Assembly (NCBI GenBank): GCA_013823365.1
Contig: PNMC01000001.1
Location: 1-64,000, forward strand
Source: Parvibaculum sp.
Lineage (GTDB): Bacteria; Pseudomonadota; Alphaproteobacteria; Parvibaculales; Parvibaculaceae
Direction: 5' to 3'
Length of the DNA: 64,000 nucleotides
Shown: piece after piece, positions 15,110 to 22,227 of the stretch
Layout of the letters: each line of letters opens with the position of its first letter
How positions within the stretch are numbered: position 1 is the stretch's first letter
Translations under genes and position numbers: made by a program
The notes under the pieces: model-generated
Told to the model about the DNA's origin: nothing
Seen by the model: only the letters and a program-made list of their open reading frames with translations
Databases searched by the model: none

Positions 15110-15628
15110 ATGACAATTTCAAGAGATGTGGCCCGCGACCTTTTTGTGACCGGCCTGAAGAACGCACACGCTACCGCTTCGCAGGGCAAGACGATGGTGC
15201 AGGCGCAACTGAACCGCATCGAGAATTATCCGGATGTCGAGGTGAAGTTGAACTCCCATCTTGCCGAGAAGGAAGCGCAGCTCCAGCGCCTGGAAACGAT
15301 CCTCGACGATCTGGGCGAAAGCCCGTCGGCGTTCAAGGACGCCACGATGTCGACCCTGGGTTTCATCGGTAGCCTCGGCGATGCCATGGCGGGCGACGAG
15401 ATCATCAAGAACAGTTTTGCGACCTTTGCTCTGGCAAACTATGAAGCCGCAGCTTACGCGACCTTGATCGTGATGGGTGAGGCCGCAGGCGAGACGGATG
15501 CCATCGGCGCGCTGGAAGCATCGTTGAACGAGGAGAAGGCCATGGCGGCCTTTATCGCCGAACACCTTCCGGCGGTCGGCATGCGCTTCATGCAGTTGCG
15601 CAGTCAGGGTCTGCAAGCAAGCCACTAA
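15110..15628 (+). CDS. Ferritin-like DUF892 (YciE-type) protein
   Basis: 172 aa, a four-helix bundle: RDLFVTGLKNAHATASQGKTMVQAQLNRI, HLAEKEAQLQRLETILDDLG, FATFALANYEAAAYATLIVMGE and LNEEKAMAAFIAEHL. This is the DUF892/YciE family, diiron-type proteins in stress regulons. The metal-ligand positions are partly occupied (E in NYEAAAY, E in NEEKAMA), but the canonical first-helix Glu is not obvious, so iron binding is uncertain. Its strong ribosome site and perfect EcfG promoter suggest high stress-induced expression. Confidence 0.8.
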   Translation: MTISRDVARDLFVTGLKNAHATASQGKTMVQAQLNRIENYPDVEVKLNSHLAEKEAQLQRLETILDDLGESPSAFKDATMSTLGFIGSLGDAMAGDEIIKNSFATFALANYEAAAYATLIVMGEAAGETDAIGALEASLNEEKAMAAFIAEHLPAVGMRFMQLRSQGLQASH

Positions 15629-15735
15629 CCTCCAGAGGGGGGCGGTTGCCTCCTTCCGATTTCCGGGCTTGCACTTCCTCTTCCCGGAAACTAAAGGCTA
15701 GACCTCGTGAGCTTCCGATTGGACGCGAGGTTGAG

Positions 15736-16338
15736 ATGGACGCATGTGGCGTCATCATTGCAGGCGGCAGCGCCTCGCGGATGGGCGGCCGTGAAAAGCC
15801 GCTGCTGCACCTCCGCGGGCGACCGCTCATAGAGCATGTGGCGGATACTGCCCGTCCGCAGGTCGGTTCCCTGGCCTTGAATGCGAAACCCGAAGCCGGG
15901 GCGCTGTACCTTGAGACGGCAGTGCGGGATCTGCCGCTTCTTGCCGACAGTTTCGGCGGAGAAGCCGGGCCCCTCGGAGGCGTGCTGGCGGGCCTCGCTT
16001 GGGTGGAGGCGAACGGCGCGCGCTGGCTTGCGACCTTCCCTGCCGACACGCCCTTCCTGCCCCACGATCTGGTGGCGCGGCTTTCCGCCGGTGCCGGGGA
16101 AGAAGTTCCCGCCGTTGCCGTTACGGAAGACCGTGTGCAGGCGCTCTGCGCCTTGTGGCCGGTGAGCGCTCGCGCCCGTCTCGCCGAGGGCATTGCCGCG
16201 GGCCGCTATCGCAGCCTCTGGTGGACGCTGGAAGAATTCGGCGCGGCACGTTGCCTTTTCGACGATGAGGCCGCCTTCTTCAACGTGAACACGGAGGAAG
16301 ATCTGGCACTCGCCGAGCGCATGGCGGCTCGCCGATGA
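15736..16338 (+). CDS. mobA: Molybdenum cofactor guanylyltransferase MobA
   Basis: 200 aa. The nucleotide-binding loop GVIIAGGSASRMGGREKPLL and the metal-binding FPADTPFLP identify MobA, which transfers GMP from GTP onto molybdopterin to form the bis-MGD cofactor used by DMSO-reductase-family enzymes. The nitrate reductase encoded about 9 kb downstream needs this cofactor. The stop overlaps the ATG of mobB (ATGA). Its length is normal for the family. Confidence 0.92.
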   Translation: MDACGVIIAGGSASRMGGREKPLLHLRGRPLIEHVADTARPQVGSLALNAKPEAGALYLETAVRDLPLLADSFGGEAGPLGGVLAGLAWVEANGARWLATFPADTPFLPHDLVARLSAGAGEEVPAVAVTEDRVQALCALWPVSARARLAEGIAAGRYRSLWWTLEEFGAARCLFDDEAAFFNVNTEEDLALAERMAARR

Positions 16339-16835
16339 ATGTCGTCGGCATCGCCGGGTGGAAGAACAGCGGCAAGACGACGCTTGTCGAAGCTCTTGTC
16401 GCAATCTTCAGCGCCCGCGGCCTCGCCGTCTCTACCGTGAAGCATGCGCATCACGAATTCGATATCGACCGCCCCGGCAAGGACAGTCACAGGCACCGGC
16501 AAGCCGGCGCATGAGAGGTGATCGTCGCCTCGCAGAAGCGTTGGGCCCTGATGCATGAGTTGCGCGTCGAGGCGGAGCCCTCGCTCGATGAGCTGCTTGC
16601 CCGTCTCAGTCCTGCCGATCTCGTCCTCGTCGAGGGATTCAGGCACGGCCTCCACCCAAGGCTCGAAATCCACCGCCGGGGGATCGAAGGCCCGCCGCTC
16701 GCCAAGGACGGCAATGGCGTGATCGCAATCGTCACCGATATACCGGAGCTCGCCTCCGCACTTCCGGTTCTCCCTTTGAACCAACCCGAGGAAGTTGCAC
16801 GCTTCATCGCCGGCTATTTCGGGTTTTCCTTCTAG
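16335..16835 (+). pseudogene. mobB: mobB with an in-frame TGA at codon 60
   Basis: From ATG 16335 the frame reads MNVVGIAGWKNSGKTTLVEA (a P-loop GWKNSGKTT), then VSTVKHAHHEFDIDRPGKDS, HRHRQAGA, then TGA at 16512-16514, and continues without a break as EVIVASQKRWALMHELR and LVLVEGFRHGLHPRLEI to 16835. The two parts together form a full-length MobB GTP-binding protein, so the TGA interrupts one gene; it could come from CGA (Arg) by one C-to-T change. Translation gives a 59-aa fragment. MobB aids but is usually not essential for molybdenum cofactor maturation. A base-call error is possible. Confidence 0.85.
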
Positions 16836-16932
16836 GGCGTATATGGGCTGGAACGGAACTTGCTGTCTTCGGGCAAGATGGCGGCAGAATCCGCTTCCTC
16901 ATCGCGTGGCATTTCGGGACGATAGTGCGGCA

Positions 16933-17526
16933 GTGAACAGCGCAAAGCCCCTCAGGATCCTCATCATCGACAGCAACGACGACCGCGCCGCCGTGGTCGA
17001 GGCGGGGCTTGCCGGCTACGGCGATGCGCAGATTCTCCGCATGGGCCTCTCGACCGATCTCATCCGCAAGATCGGGGAAATCGAGCCCGATGTGATCTTC
17101 GTGGATGTGGATTCGCCCGACCGCGACACGCTGGAGAACATGCGCAATGTCTCTGCCGTCATGCCGCGTCCCATCGTGATGTTCGTCGAAGAAAGCGAGG
17201 AATCTCTTGCGGAAGAGGCGCTGCGCGCGGGCGTCAGCGCCTATATCGTCGACGGGCTCAGTGCAAAGCGCGTGAAGCCGATCCTCGACGTCGCAATCCT
17301 GCGTTTCAAGGTCTTCCAGAAGATGCGAGAGGAGCTCGACAAGGCGAAGTCGGATCTCGCCAGCCGCAAGGTTGTGGAGCGCGCCAAGGGCCTGCTGATG
17401 GAGCAGCGTAAACTCTCCGAGGAAGAGGCCTACAAGCTGCTGCGCAACACCGCCATGAAAGAGGGCAAGTCGATTCTCGACATCGCCGACAGCCTCATTT
17501 CGATCTCCCGTTTGCTCAAGGGCTAG
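16933..17526 (+). CDS. nasT: ANTAR-domain response regulator NasT
   Basis: 197 aa from the GTG at 16933. An N-terminal receiver-like domain (LRILIIDSNDDRAAVVEAGL, then PDVIFVDVDSPDRDTLENM) is followed by a C-terminal ANTAR RNA-binding domain (SRKVVERAKGLLMEQRKLSEEEAYKLLRNTAMKEG). NasT binds hairpins in the leader of nitrate assimilation transcripts and prevents termination when nitrate or nitrite is present. The receptor NasS that normally restrains it is not beside it in this window. The operon it should control starts 300 bp downstream, behind a matching leader. Confidence 0.92.
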   Translation: MNSAKPLRILIIDSNDDRAAVVEAGLAGYGDAQILRMGLSTDLIRKIGEIEPDVIFVDVDSPDRDTLENMRNVSAVMPRPIVMFVEESEESLAEEALRAGVSAYIVDGLSAKRVKPILDVAILRFKVFQKMREELDKAKSDLASRKVVERAKGLLMEQRKLSEEEAYKLLRNTAMKEGKSILDIADSLISISRLLKG

Positions 17527-17664
17527 GCAAAGCCTGTTCGCTTCTTGGTCATCCGGTTGAAATTTTGTGCAATGCAAACAAAATTTATCCTTTAAAATCA
17601 ATTCACTATTGCGCGCTCCCTCCAATTGAATAATCCTCAGTGTCAGGCAGGCGCGCGGGATGAA
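17527..17664 (+). other. Promoter region of the nitrate operon, no gene
   Basis: This AT-rich stretch between nasT and the leader RNA holds no open frame with family features. TTTGTGCAATGC at 17564-17575 is followed by AAACAAAATTTATCC and a run TTTAAAATCAATTCACTATT that could contain a -10 element. No sigma-54 GG-N10-GC pair was found. The same 12-mer recurs before the AraC-acetamidase gene at 34478-34489. Transcription of the nitrate leader probably starts in this interval. Confidence 0.5.
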
Positions 17665-17785
17665 CCGCGAGCCGCCACCGCACCGGGCCAATGGCGGCCC
17701 ATCGCGGACATACCGGGTCAATGACGGCCCGCCTCGGACAATGGCGTCTGTTTCGACGAGCGATCGTCGGCAGGCGCCTTTTTTT
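17665..17785 (+). ncRNA. NasT-responsive antitermination leader with three ANTAR-type hairpins
   Basis: Three hairpins have hexanucleotide loops starting with A and with G at position 4: GGGCC-AATGGC-GGCCC (17685-17700), CGGGTC-AATGAC-GGCCCG (17714-17731) and CGGAC-AATGGC-GTCTG (17735-17750). These are the sequence rules for ANTAR targets. The third hairpin uses the same bases (17743-17750) as the left arm of the terminator, so the two are mutually exclusive. CCGCGA (17665) and TCGCGG (17702) could close an outer stem around the first hairpin. Confidence 0.82.
17743..17785 (+). terminator. Leader terminator (attenuator) before the nitrate operon
   Basis: GGCGTCTG (17743-17750) pairs with CAGGCGCC (17771-17778, one G-T pair). 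Inside it CGACGA pairs with TCGTCG around GCGA, and seven T residues follow (17779-17785). It lies 43 bp before the first structural gene. Its left arm overlaps the third ANTAR hairpin, so NasT binding would prevent its formation. Confidence 0.87.
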
Positions 17786-17828
17786 GTTTTCGCGCGGCGG
17801 GGCTGCGCAACCAAGGGGTGGCACGCGA

Positions 17829-19058
17829 ATGAACTCGAAGAGAATGAGATATCTGATCCCGTGCGCCTTGCTGGCGCTTGCCTTTCTGCCGGGCACGGCC
17901 CTCGCCGAAGAAGATTTCGGCGAGGCGCTGCTCGGGGGCAAGCCGATCGTCGATCTGCGCCTGCGCTATGAGCGTGTCGAACAGGACGGTTTTGCGAATA
18001 ACGCCCATGCCTGGACAGGCCGCGCCCGCCTCGGCTACGAGACGGGAAGCTTCCACGGCTTCTCCGCGCTCGCCGACTTCGACTTCATCGGCCATGTCGG
18101 CCCCGAAGACTACAACGACACGATCAATGGCCGCACGGCCTATCCCGTTGTGCCGGACCCCGACGCCGCAGAACTCAACCGGCTCCAGATTTCCTACGCG
18201 GGTCTCCCGGGCACCACCGTCACGCTCGGCCGCCAACGCATCGTGCTTGGCAATGCGCGCTTCGTCGGCAATGTCGGCTGGCGGCAGAATGAACAGACAT
18301 TCGATGCCCTGCGTGTCGTCAATAACAGCATCGAAGGTCTTACGCTCGGCTACGCCTATGTGAACCGCGTGAACCGCGTCTTCAGCGATCGCAGCCCCGC
18401 AGGCCGGTTCCGGGGCGACAATCATCTGATCAATGCGGATTACACCGGGCTCGCGAACCTGACCATCGGCGCATATGCCTATCTGCTCGACCTCAATGAA
18501 GCACAGGCTCTTTCCACGGCGACCTATGGCCTGCGCATCGCCGCGCCCTTCGACCTCGCGGACAAGGCAAAGCTGACACTGACAGGCGAATACGCCCGTC
18601 AATCGGACCGCGCCGGCAATCCGCTTTCGTTCGACCTCGACTATTACCTCGCCGAAGCCTCCCTCGCGCTCGCGCCTTTCGGCTTCACGGCAGGCTACGA
18701 AGTGCTCGAAGGCGACGGCACTGCCGGCTTCTCCACGCCGCTGGCGACGCTTCATGCTTTCAACGGCTGGGCCGACACCTTCCTCACAACGCCGGTGAAC
18801 GGCCTTGAGGATATTTATCTCGGCGCGTCCTGGACCGTGGGCGGCATCCCGGCCATCGAAAAGCTCGTGCTCGGCGTCACCTGGCACGACTTCTCCGCGG
18901 AGCGTGGGGGCGCGGATTTCGGCAGCGAGCTCGATCTCGTGGCGAACTTCGTCGTCACGAAGAACATCTCCGTCAATCTCAAATATGCGAGCTACGACGG
19001 CGATGGCGGCTTCGCCAGCCGCGACAAGGCCTGGGTCTCGCTCACCTACACCTACTGA
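17829..19058 (+). CDS. Alginate-export-type outer membrane porin of the nitrate operon
   Basis: 409 aa with a signal peptide (MRYLIPCALLALAFLPGTALA) and a barrel of the alginate_exp family: KPIVDLRLRYERVEQDGF, TVTLGRQRIVLGNARFVGNVGW, QTFDALRVVN and the closing aromatic strand KAWVSLTYTY. As the first gene after the NasT leader it probably carries nitrate or nitrite across the outer membrane. Family members in other nitrate clusters occupy the same place. ATG 17829 is 43 bp after the terminator T-run. Confidence 0.82.
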   Translation: MNSKRMRYLIPCALLALAFLPGTALAEEDFGEALLGGKPIVDLRLRYERVEQDGFANNAHAWTGRARLGYETGSFHGFSALADFDFIGHVGPEDYNDTINGRTAYPVVPDPDAAELNRLQISYAGLPGTTVTLGRQRIVLGNARFVGNVGWRQNEQTFDALRVVNNSIEGLTLGYAYVNRVNRVFSDRSPAGRFRGDNHLINADYTGLANLTIGAYAYLLDLNEAQALSTATYGLRIAAPFDLADKAKLTLTGEYARQSDRAGNPLSFDLDYYLAEASLALAPFGFTAGYEVLEGDGTAGFSTPLATLHAFNGWADTFLTTPVNGLEDIYLGASWTVGGIPAIEKLVLGVTWHDFSAERGGADFGSELDLVANFVVTKNISVNLKYASYDGDGGFASRDKAWVSLTYTY

Positions 19059-19093
19059 AACCGGATCAACGGATTTTCCGCAAGGAGCACGCC

Positions 19094-20512
19094 ATGACGA
19101 AGGACAAGACGCCACTGGACGGAAAAGCGGTCGACCGCCGCAGCGTCCTCAAGACGGGCGGGAAACTGCTCGGCGCCGCCGCCCTGTTCAAGGCCGCCGG
19201 CGCGGTCGTACCCGGCGGCGCTTGGGCCGCGGGCGGTGAGGGGCTGGAGAAGACCGATCTCACCCTCGGCATCATTCCGCTCACCGATTGTGCGCCGCTC
19301 GTCGTCGCGCATGAAAAAGGCTACTTCGCGAAGCATGGCATCAAGAGCCAGATTTCCAAGGAAGCATCCTGGGCGAATATCCGCGACAAGGTGTCGATCG
19401 GCGCGCTCGATGCAGCCCATATGCTCGCCGGCATGCCGATTGCCGCCTCGCTCGGCATCGGTGCCATCAGAAAACCTACCATCACGTCCTATTCGATGGA
19501 CCTGAATGGCAATGCGATCACGGTCTCGAACGAGCTTTACGACCGCATGATCGAGGCCGATCCCGAGGCGATGGCAGAGCGTCCGATTTCGGCCCGCGCA
19601 CTGAAAAAGGTGATCGACGCCGGCAAGGCCGTGGGCGAGGCGCCCATGACCTTCGCTGTCGTGTTCCCTGTCTCGACCCACAATTACGAGCTGCGCTACT
19701 GGATGGCCGATGCCGGCATCGACCCGGACAACGACATCCGCCTCATCGTCATTCCGCCGCCCCAGATGGTCGCCAATCTTCAGGCGAAGAACATCGTCGG
19801 CTATTGCGTCGGCGAGCCCTGGAACGAGCGTGCTGTCATCGCCGGTATCGGCAAGGTGCTGATCACGAACTACGAAATCTGGAACAACAACCCGGAGAAA
19901 GTGGTCGGCGTCAATCTCGACTGGGCCGAGAAAAATCCGAACACCCATATGGCGATGATCCGCGCATTGGTCGAGGCGGCGCAATGGATGGACAAGCCGG
20001 AGAACCGCCTTGAGGTCGTCGAGATCATCTCGCAGAGATCCTATGTGAATGCGCCGGTCGACGTCGTGAAAATGTCGATGACTGGCACCTTCCGCTATTC
20101 GATGGACGAAGAGCCGCGCCCTCTCCCCGATTTCAATGTCTTCTATCGCTACGGCGCCACCTTCCCCTGGAAGAGTCATGCCGCCTGGTTCATCTCGCAG
20201 ATGATCTGTTGGGGACAGATCGACAAGCCGGTCGACGTACTGAAAACGGCAGGCGAGGTCTACCGCCCGGACATCTACCGCGACGCCGTGAAGGGCATGG
20301 GCATTCCCGTTCCCTCGGTCGACTGGAAGACGGAGGGCACAAACGACGGTCCCTGGATGCTGACAGACGCCACCGCGCCGCTGGAAATGGGCCCCGATCG
20401 CTTCTTCAACGGCGATGTCTTCGACCCGGCTGAAGTTCTTTCCTACATCGACGGTTTCAAGGTGAAGAACCTTGCCCTGTCGATGGAAGAACTTTCCAAG
20501 CTCAACACATGA
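19094..20512 (+). CDS. nrtA: Nitrate ABC transporter substrate-binding protein NrtA
   Basis: 472 aa. The N-terminus has a Tat signal (DRRSVLKTGGKLLGAAALFK, then a hydrophobic segment ending AWAAGG), so it is exported folded. The mature part begins LTLGIIPLTDCAPLVVAHEKGYFAKHGI, the NrtA/CmpA/NasS signature. It binds nitrate in the periplasm and delivers it to NrtB. NasS is a cytoplasmic homologue lacking a signal; the Tat signal here argues for NrtA. The stop overlaps the nrtB start (ATGA). Confidence 0.92.
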   Translation: MTKDKTPLDGKAVDRRSVLKTGGKLLGAAALFKAAGAVVPGGAWAAGGEGLEKTDLTLGIIPLTDCAPLVVAHEKGYFAKHGIKSQISKEASWANIRDKVSIGALDAAHMLAGMPIAASLGIGAIRKPTITSYSMDLNGNAITVSNELYDRMIEADPEAMAERPISARALKKVIDAGKAVGEAPMTFAVVFPVSTHNYELRYWMADAGIDPDNDIRLIVIPPPQMVANLQAKNIVGYCVGEPWNERAVIAGIGKVLITNYEIWNNNPEKVVGVNLDWAEKNPNTHMAMIRALVEAAQWMDKPENRLEVVEIISQRSYVNAPVDVVKMSMTGTFRYSMDEEPRPLPDFNVFYRYGATFPWKSHAAWFISQMICWGQIDKPVDVLKTAGEVYRPDIYRDAVKGMGIPVPSVDWKTEGTNDGPWMLTDATAPLEMGPDRFFNGDVFDPAEVLSYIDGFKVKNLALSMEELSKLNT

Positions 20513-21423
20513 CGGGGGCTGCGATGAAAACCGCCGCGCTGAGCATTGTTGCAAAGGAGGAACCGCAGGAAGTGGGTGCTGCCCCGGCGGTGCCCGCCGC
20601 CCGCATCGAAGAGGTAAGCCGCATGGACACTCGCAGCACGCGGATCGAGGCGTTTCTTCGCCCTGTGATCCTGCCGGCCATCACCTTCGGCGTGATTCTC
20701 ATGGTCTGGACGGTGGCGCAGGCAGCTTTCCTGCCCACCTTCCCGAGCGTGCCCGAAGTCTGGGCGAAGGCGGTCGAGACTTTCGCGAGCCCCTTTTATG
20801 TAGGCGGTCCGAACGATATGGGCATCGCCTGGCAGGTGATGTATTCGCTCGCCCGCGTTCTCTCGGGTTTCTTCCTCGCGCTCGCTGTCGGCATTCCGGT
20901 CGGATTCCTCATCGGCTCGAACAAGACGTTCGAGCAGGCCTGGATGCCGCTCATCGCCATCCTGCGCCCGGTGAGCCCGCTTGCCTGGTTGCCGATCGGC
21001 CTGCTGATTTTCCGTGCGGTCGATCCCTCGGCGATCTTCGTCATCTTCATCACCAGCATCTGGCCCGTCATTCTGAACACGGCCGCCGGCGTGAAGGCGA
21101 TCCCCCAGGACTATCTGAATGTCGCCCGCGTGCTGAATTTCAACCGTCGCGAAATGGTGACGAAAATCTATGTGCCTGCCACGTTGCCCTACATGCTCAC
21201 CGGCATGCAGCTCTCTCTCGGCACGGCATGGATGGTGATCGTCGCCGCCGAAATGCTCACCGGCGGCATCGGTATCGGCTTCTACATCTGGGACGAATGG
21301 AACAACCTTTCCGTCCCTTCGATCATCGTCGCCATCGTCGTCATCGGCTGCGTCGGCATCCTGCTCGAAGCGAGCATGAATCTCATCCGCCGTCGCTACG
21401 ACTATTCGGGAAAGAAGGAGTAG
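20509..21423 (+). CDS. nrtB: Nitrate ABC transporter permease NrtB
   Basis: 304 aa, BPD-type permease with six predicted membrane helices. The EAA loop region reads IWPVILNTAAGVKAIPQDYLNVARVL, typical of the NrtB/SsuC family; VPATLPYMLTGMQLSLGTAWMVIVAAEML follows. The N-terminal 55 residues are cytoplasmic. The ATG at 20509 overlaps the nrtA stop; ATG 20524 is an alternative. It forms the inner-membrane channel for nitrate together with the adjacent ATPase. Confidence 0.92.
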   Translation: MTGAAMKTAALSIVAKEEPQEVGAAPAVPAARIEEVSRMDTRSTRIEAFLRPVILPAITFGVILMVWTVAQAAFLPTFPSVPEVWAKAVETFASPFYVGGPNDMGIAWQVMYSLARVLSGFFLALAVGIPVGFLIGSNKTFEQAWMPLIAILRPVSPLAWLPIGLLIFRAVDPSAIFVIFITSIWPVILNTAAGVKAIPQDYLNVARVLNFNRREMVTKIYVPATLPYMLTGMQLSLGTAWMVIVAAEMLTGGIGIGFYIWDEWNNLSVPSIIVAIVVIGCVGILLEASMNLIRRRYDYSGKKE

Positions 21424-21427
21424 ACCG

Positions 21428-22225
21428 ATGGAACGCAACGCAATCCTGCAGATCAGCAAGATCGGCAAAACCTTCGATACGCGCTCCGGCTCCTTCGAGG
21501 CGCTGCGCGATGTCGATCTCTCCATCGCCGAAGGCGAGTTCGTCTCGATCATCGGCCATTCCGGCTGTGGCAAATCCACCTTGCTCAATCTCGTGGCCGG
21601 CCTCGAAGCCCCCACGCTTGGCGGCATCTTCCTCCAGGGTGCGCTGGTGGACGGGCCGGGGCCGGAGCGCGCGGTCGTCTTCCAGAACCACTCGCTTCTC
21701 CCCTGGCTCACCGTCTATGGCAATGTCCGCCTCGCCGTGGACAAGGTCTTCGGCAATCGCAAGTCGGCAGTGGAGCGCGATGAATGGACGCACGAGATGC
21801 TCGCCCTGGTCAACATGTCCCACGCCGCCGAAAAGCGCCCGTCTGAAATTTCCGGCGGCATGAAGCAGCGTGTCGGCATCGCCCGCGCGCTCGCCATGGA
21901 GCCGAAAGTCCTTTTGCTGGACGAACCCTTCGGCGCGCTCGACGCGCTCACCCGCGCCCAGCTTCAGGACAGTGTCATGGACATCCACGCGCGGCTCGGC
22001 AACACCGTTGTGATGATCACGCATGATGTCGATGAGGCTGTGCTCCTCTCCGACCGTATCGTGATGATGAACAACGGCCCCGCCGCCTGCATTGGCGAAA
22101 TCCACGAGGTCAATCTCCCGCGCCCGCGCCGCCGCCTCGAATTGTCGGAAAACGCGGCCTATATCGCGGCCCGCACGGCGGTCATGCGCTTTCTTACGCG
22201 CCACCGGATTGAAAAGGCGGCCTGA
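21428..22225 (+). CDS. nrtC: Nitrate ABC transporter ATPase
   Basis: 265 aa. Walker A IIGHSGCGKSTLLN, Q-loop VFQNHSLLPWL, signature EISGGMKQRVGIARALA and Walker B KVLLLDEPFGALDAL with switch ITHDVDEAV are all intact. It has the short NrtD/NasD architecture without the C-terminal substrate-binding domain of cyanobacterial NrtC, so the symbol marks the role and not the fusion form. It starts 4 bp after nrtB. It energises nitrate uptake. Confidence 0.9.
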   Translation: MERNAILQISKIGKTFDTRSGSFEALRDVDLSIAEGEFVSIIGHSGCGKSTLLNLVAGLEAPTLGGIFLQGALVDGPGPERAVVFQNHSLLPWLTVYGNVRLAVDKVFGNRKSAVERDEWTHEMLALVNMSHAAEKRPSEISGGMKQRVGIARALAMEPKVLLLDEPFGALDALTRAQLQDSVMDIHARLGNTVVMITHDVDEAVLLSDRIVMMNNGPAACIGEIHEVNLPRPRRRLELSENAAYIAARTAVMRFLTRHRIEKAA

Positions 22226-22227
22226 TC

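Noticed and set aside
16335-16835. TGA in mobB as a selenocysteine codon
   Set aside because: MobB does not use selenocysteine, the aligned position is not catalytic, and no SECIS-like hairpin directly follows the codon.
17540-17640. Sigma-54 promoter for the nitrate operon
   Set aside because: No GG-N10-GC pair with TGGC and TTGC elements could be found in this interval.
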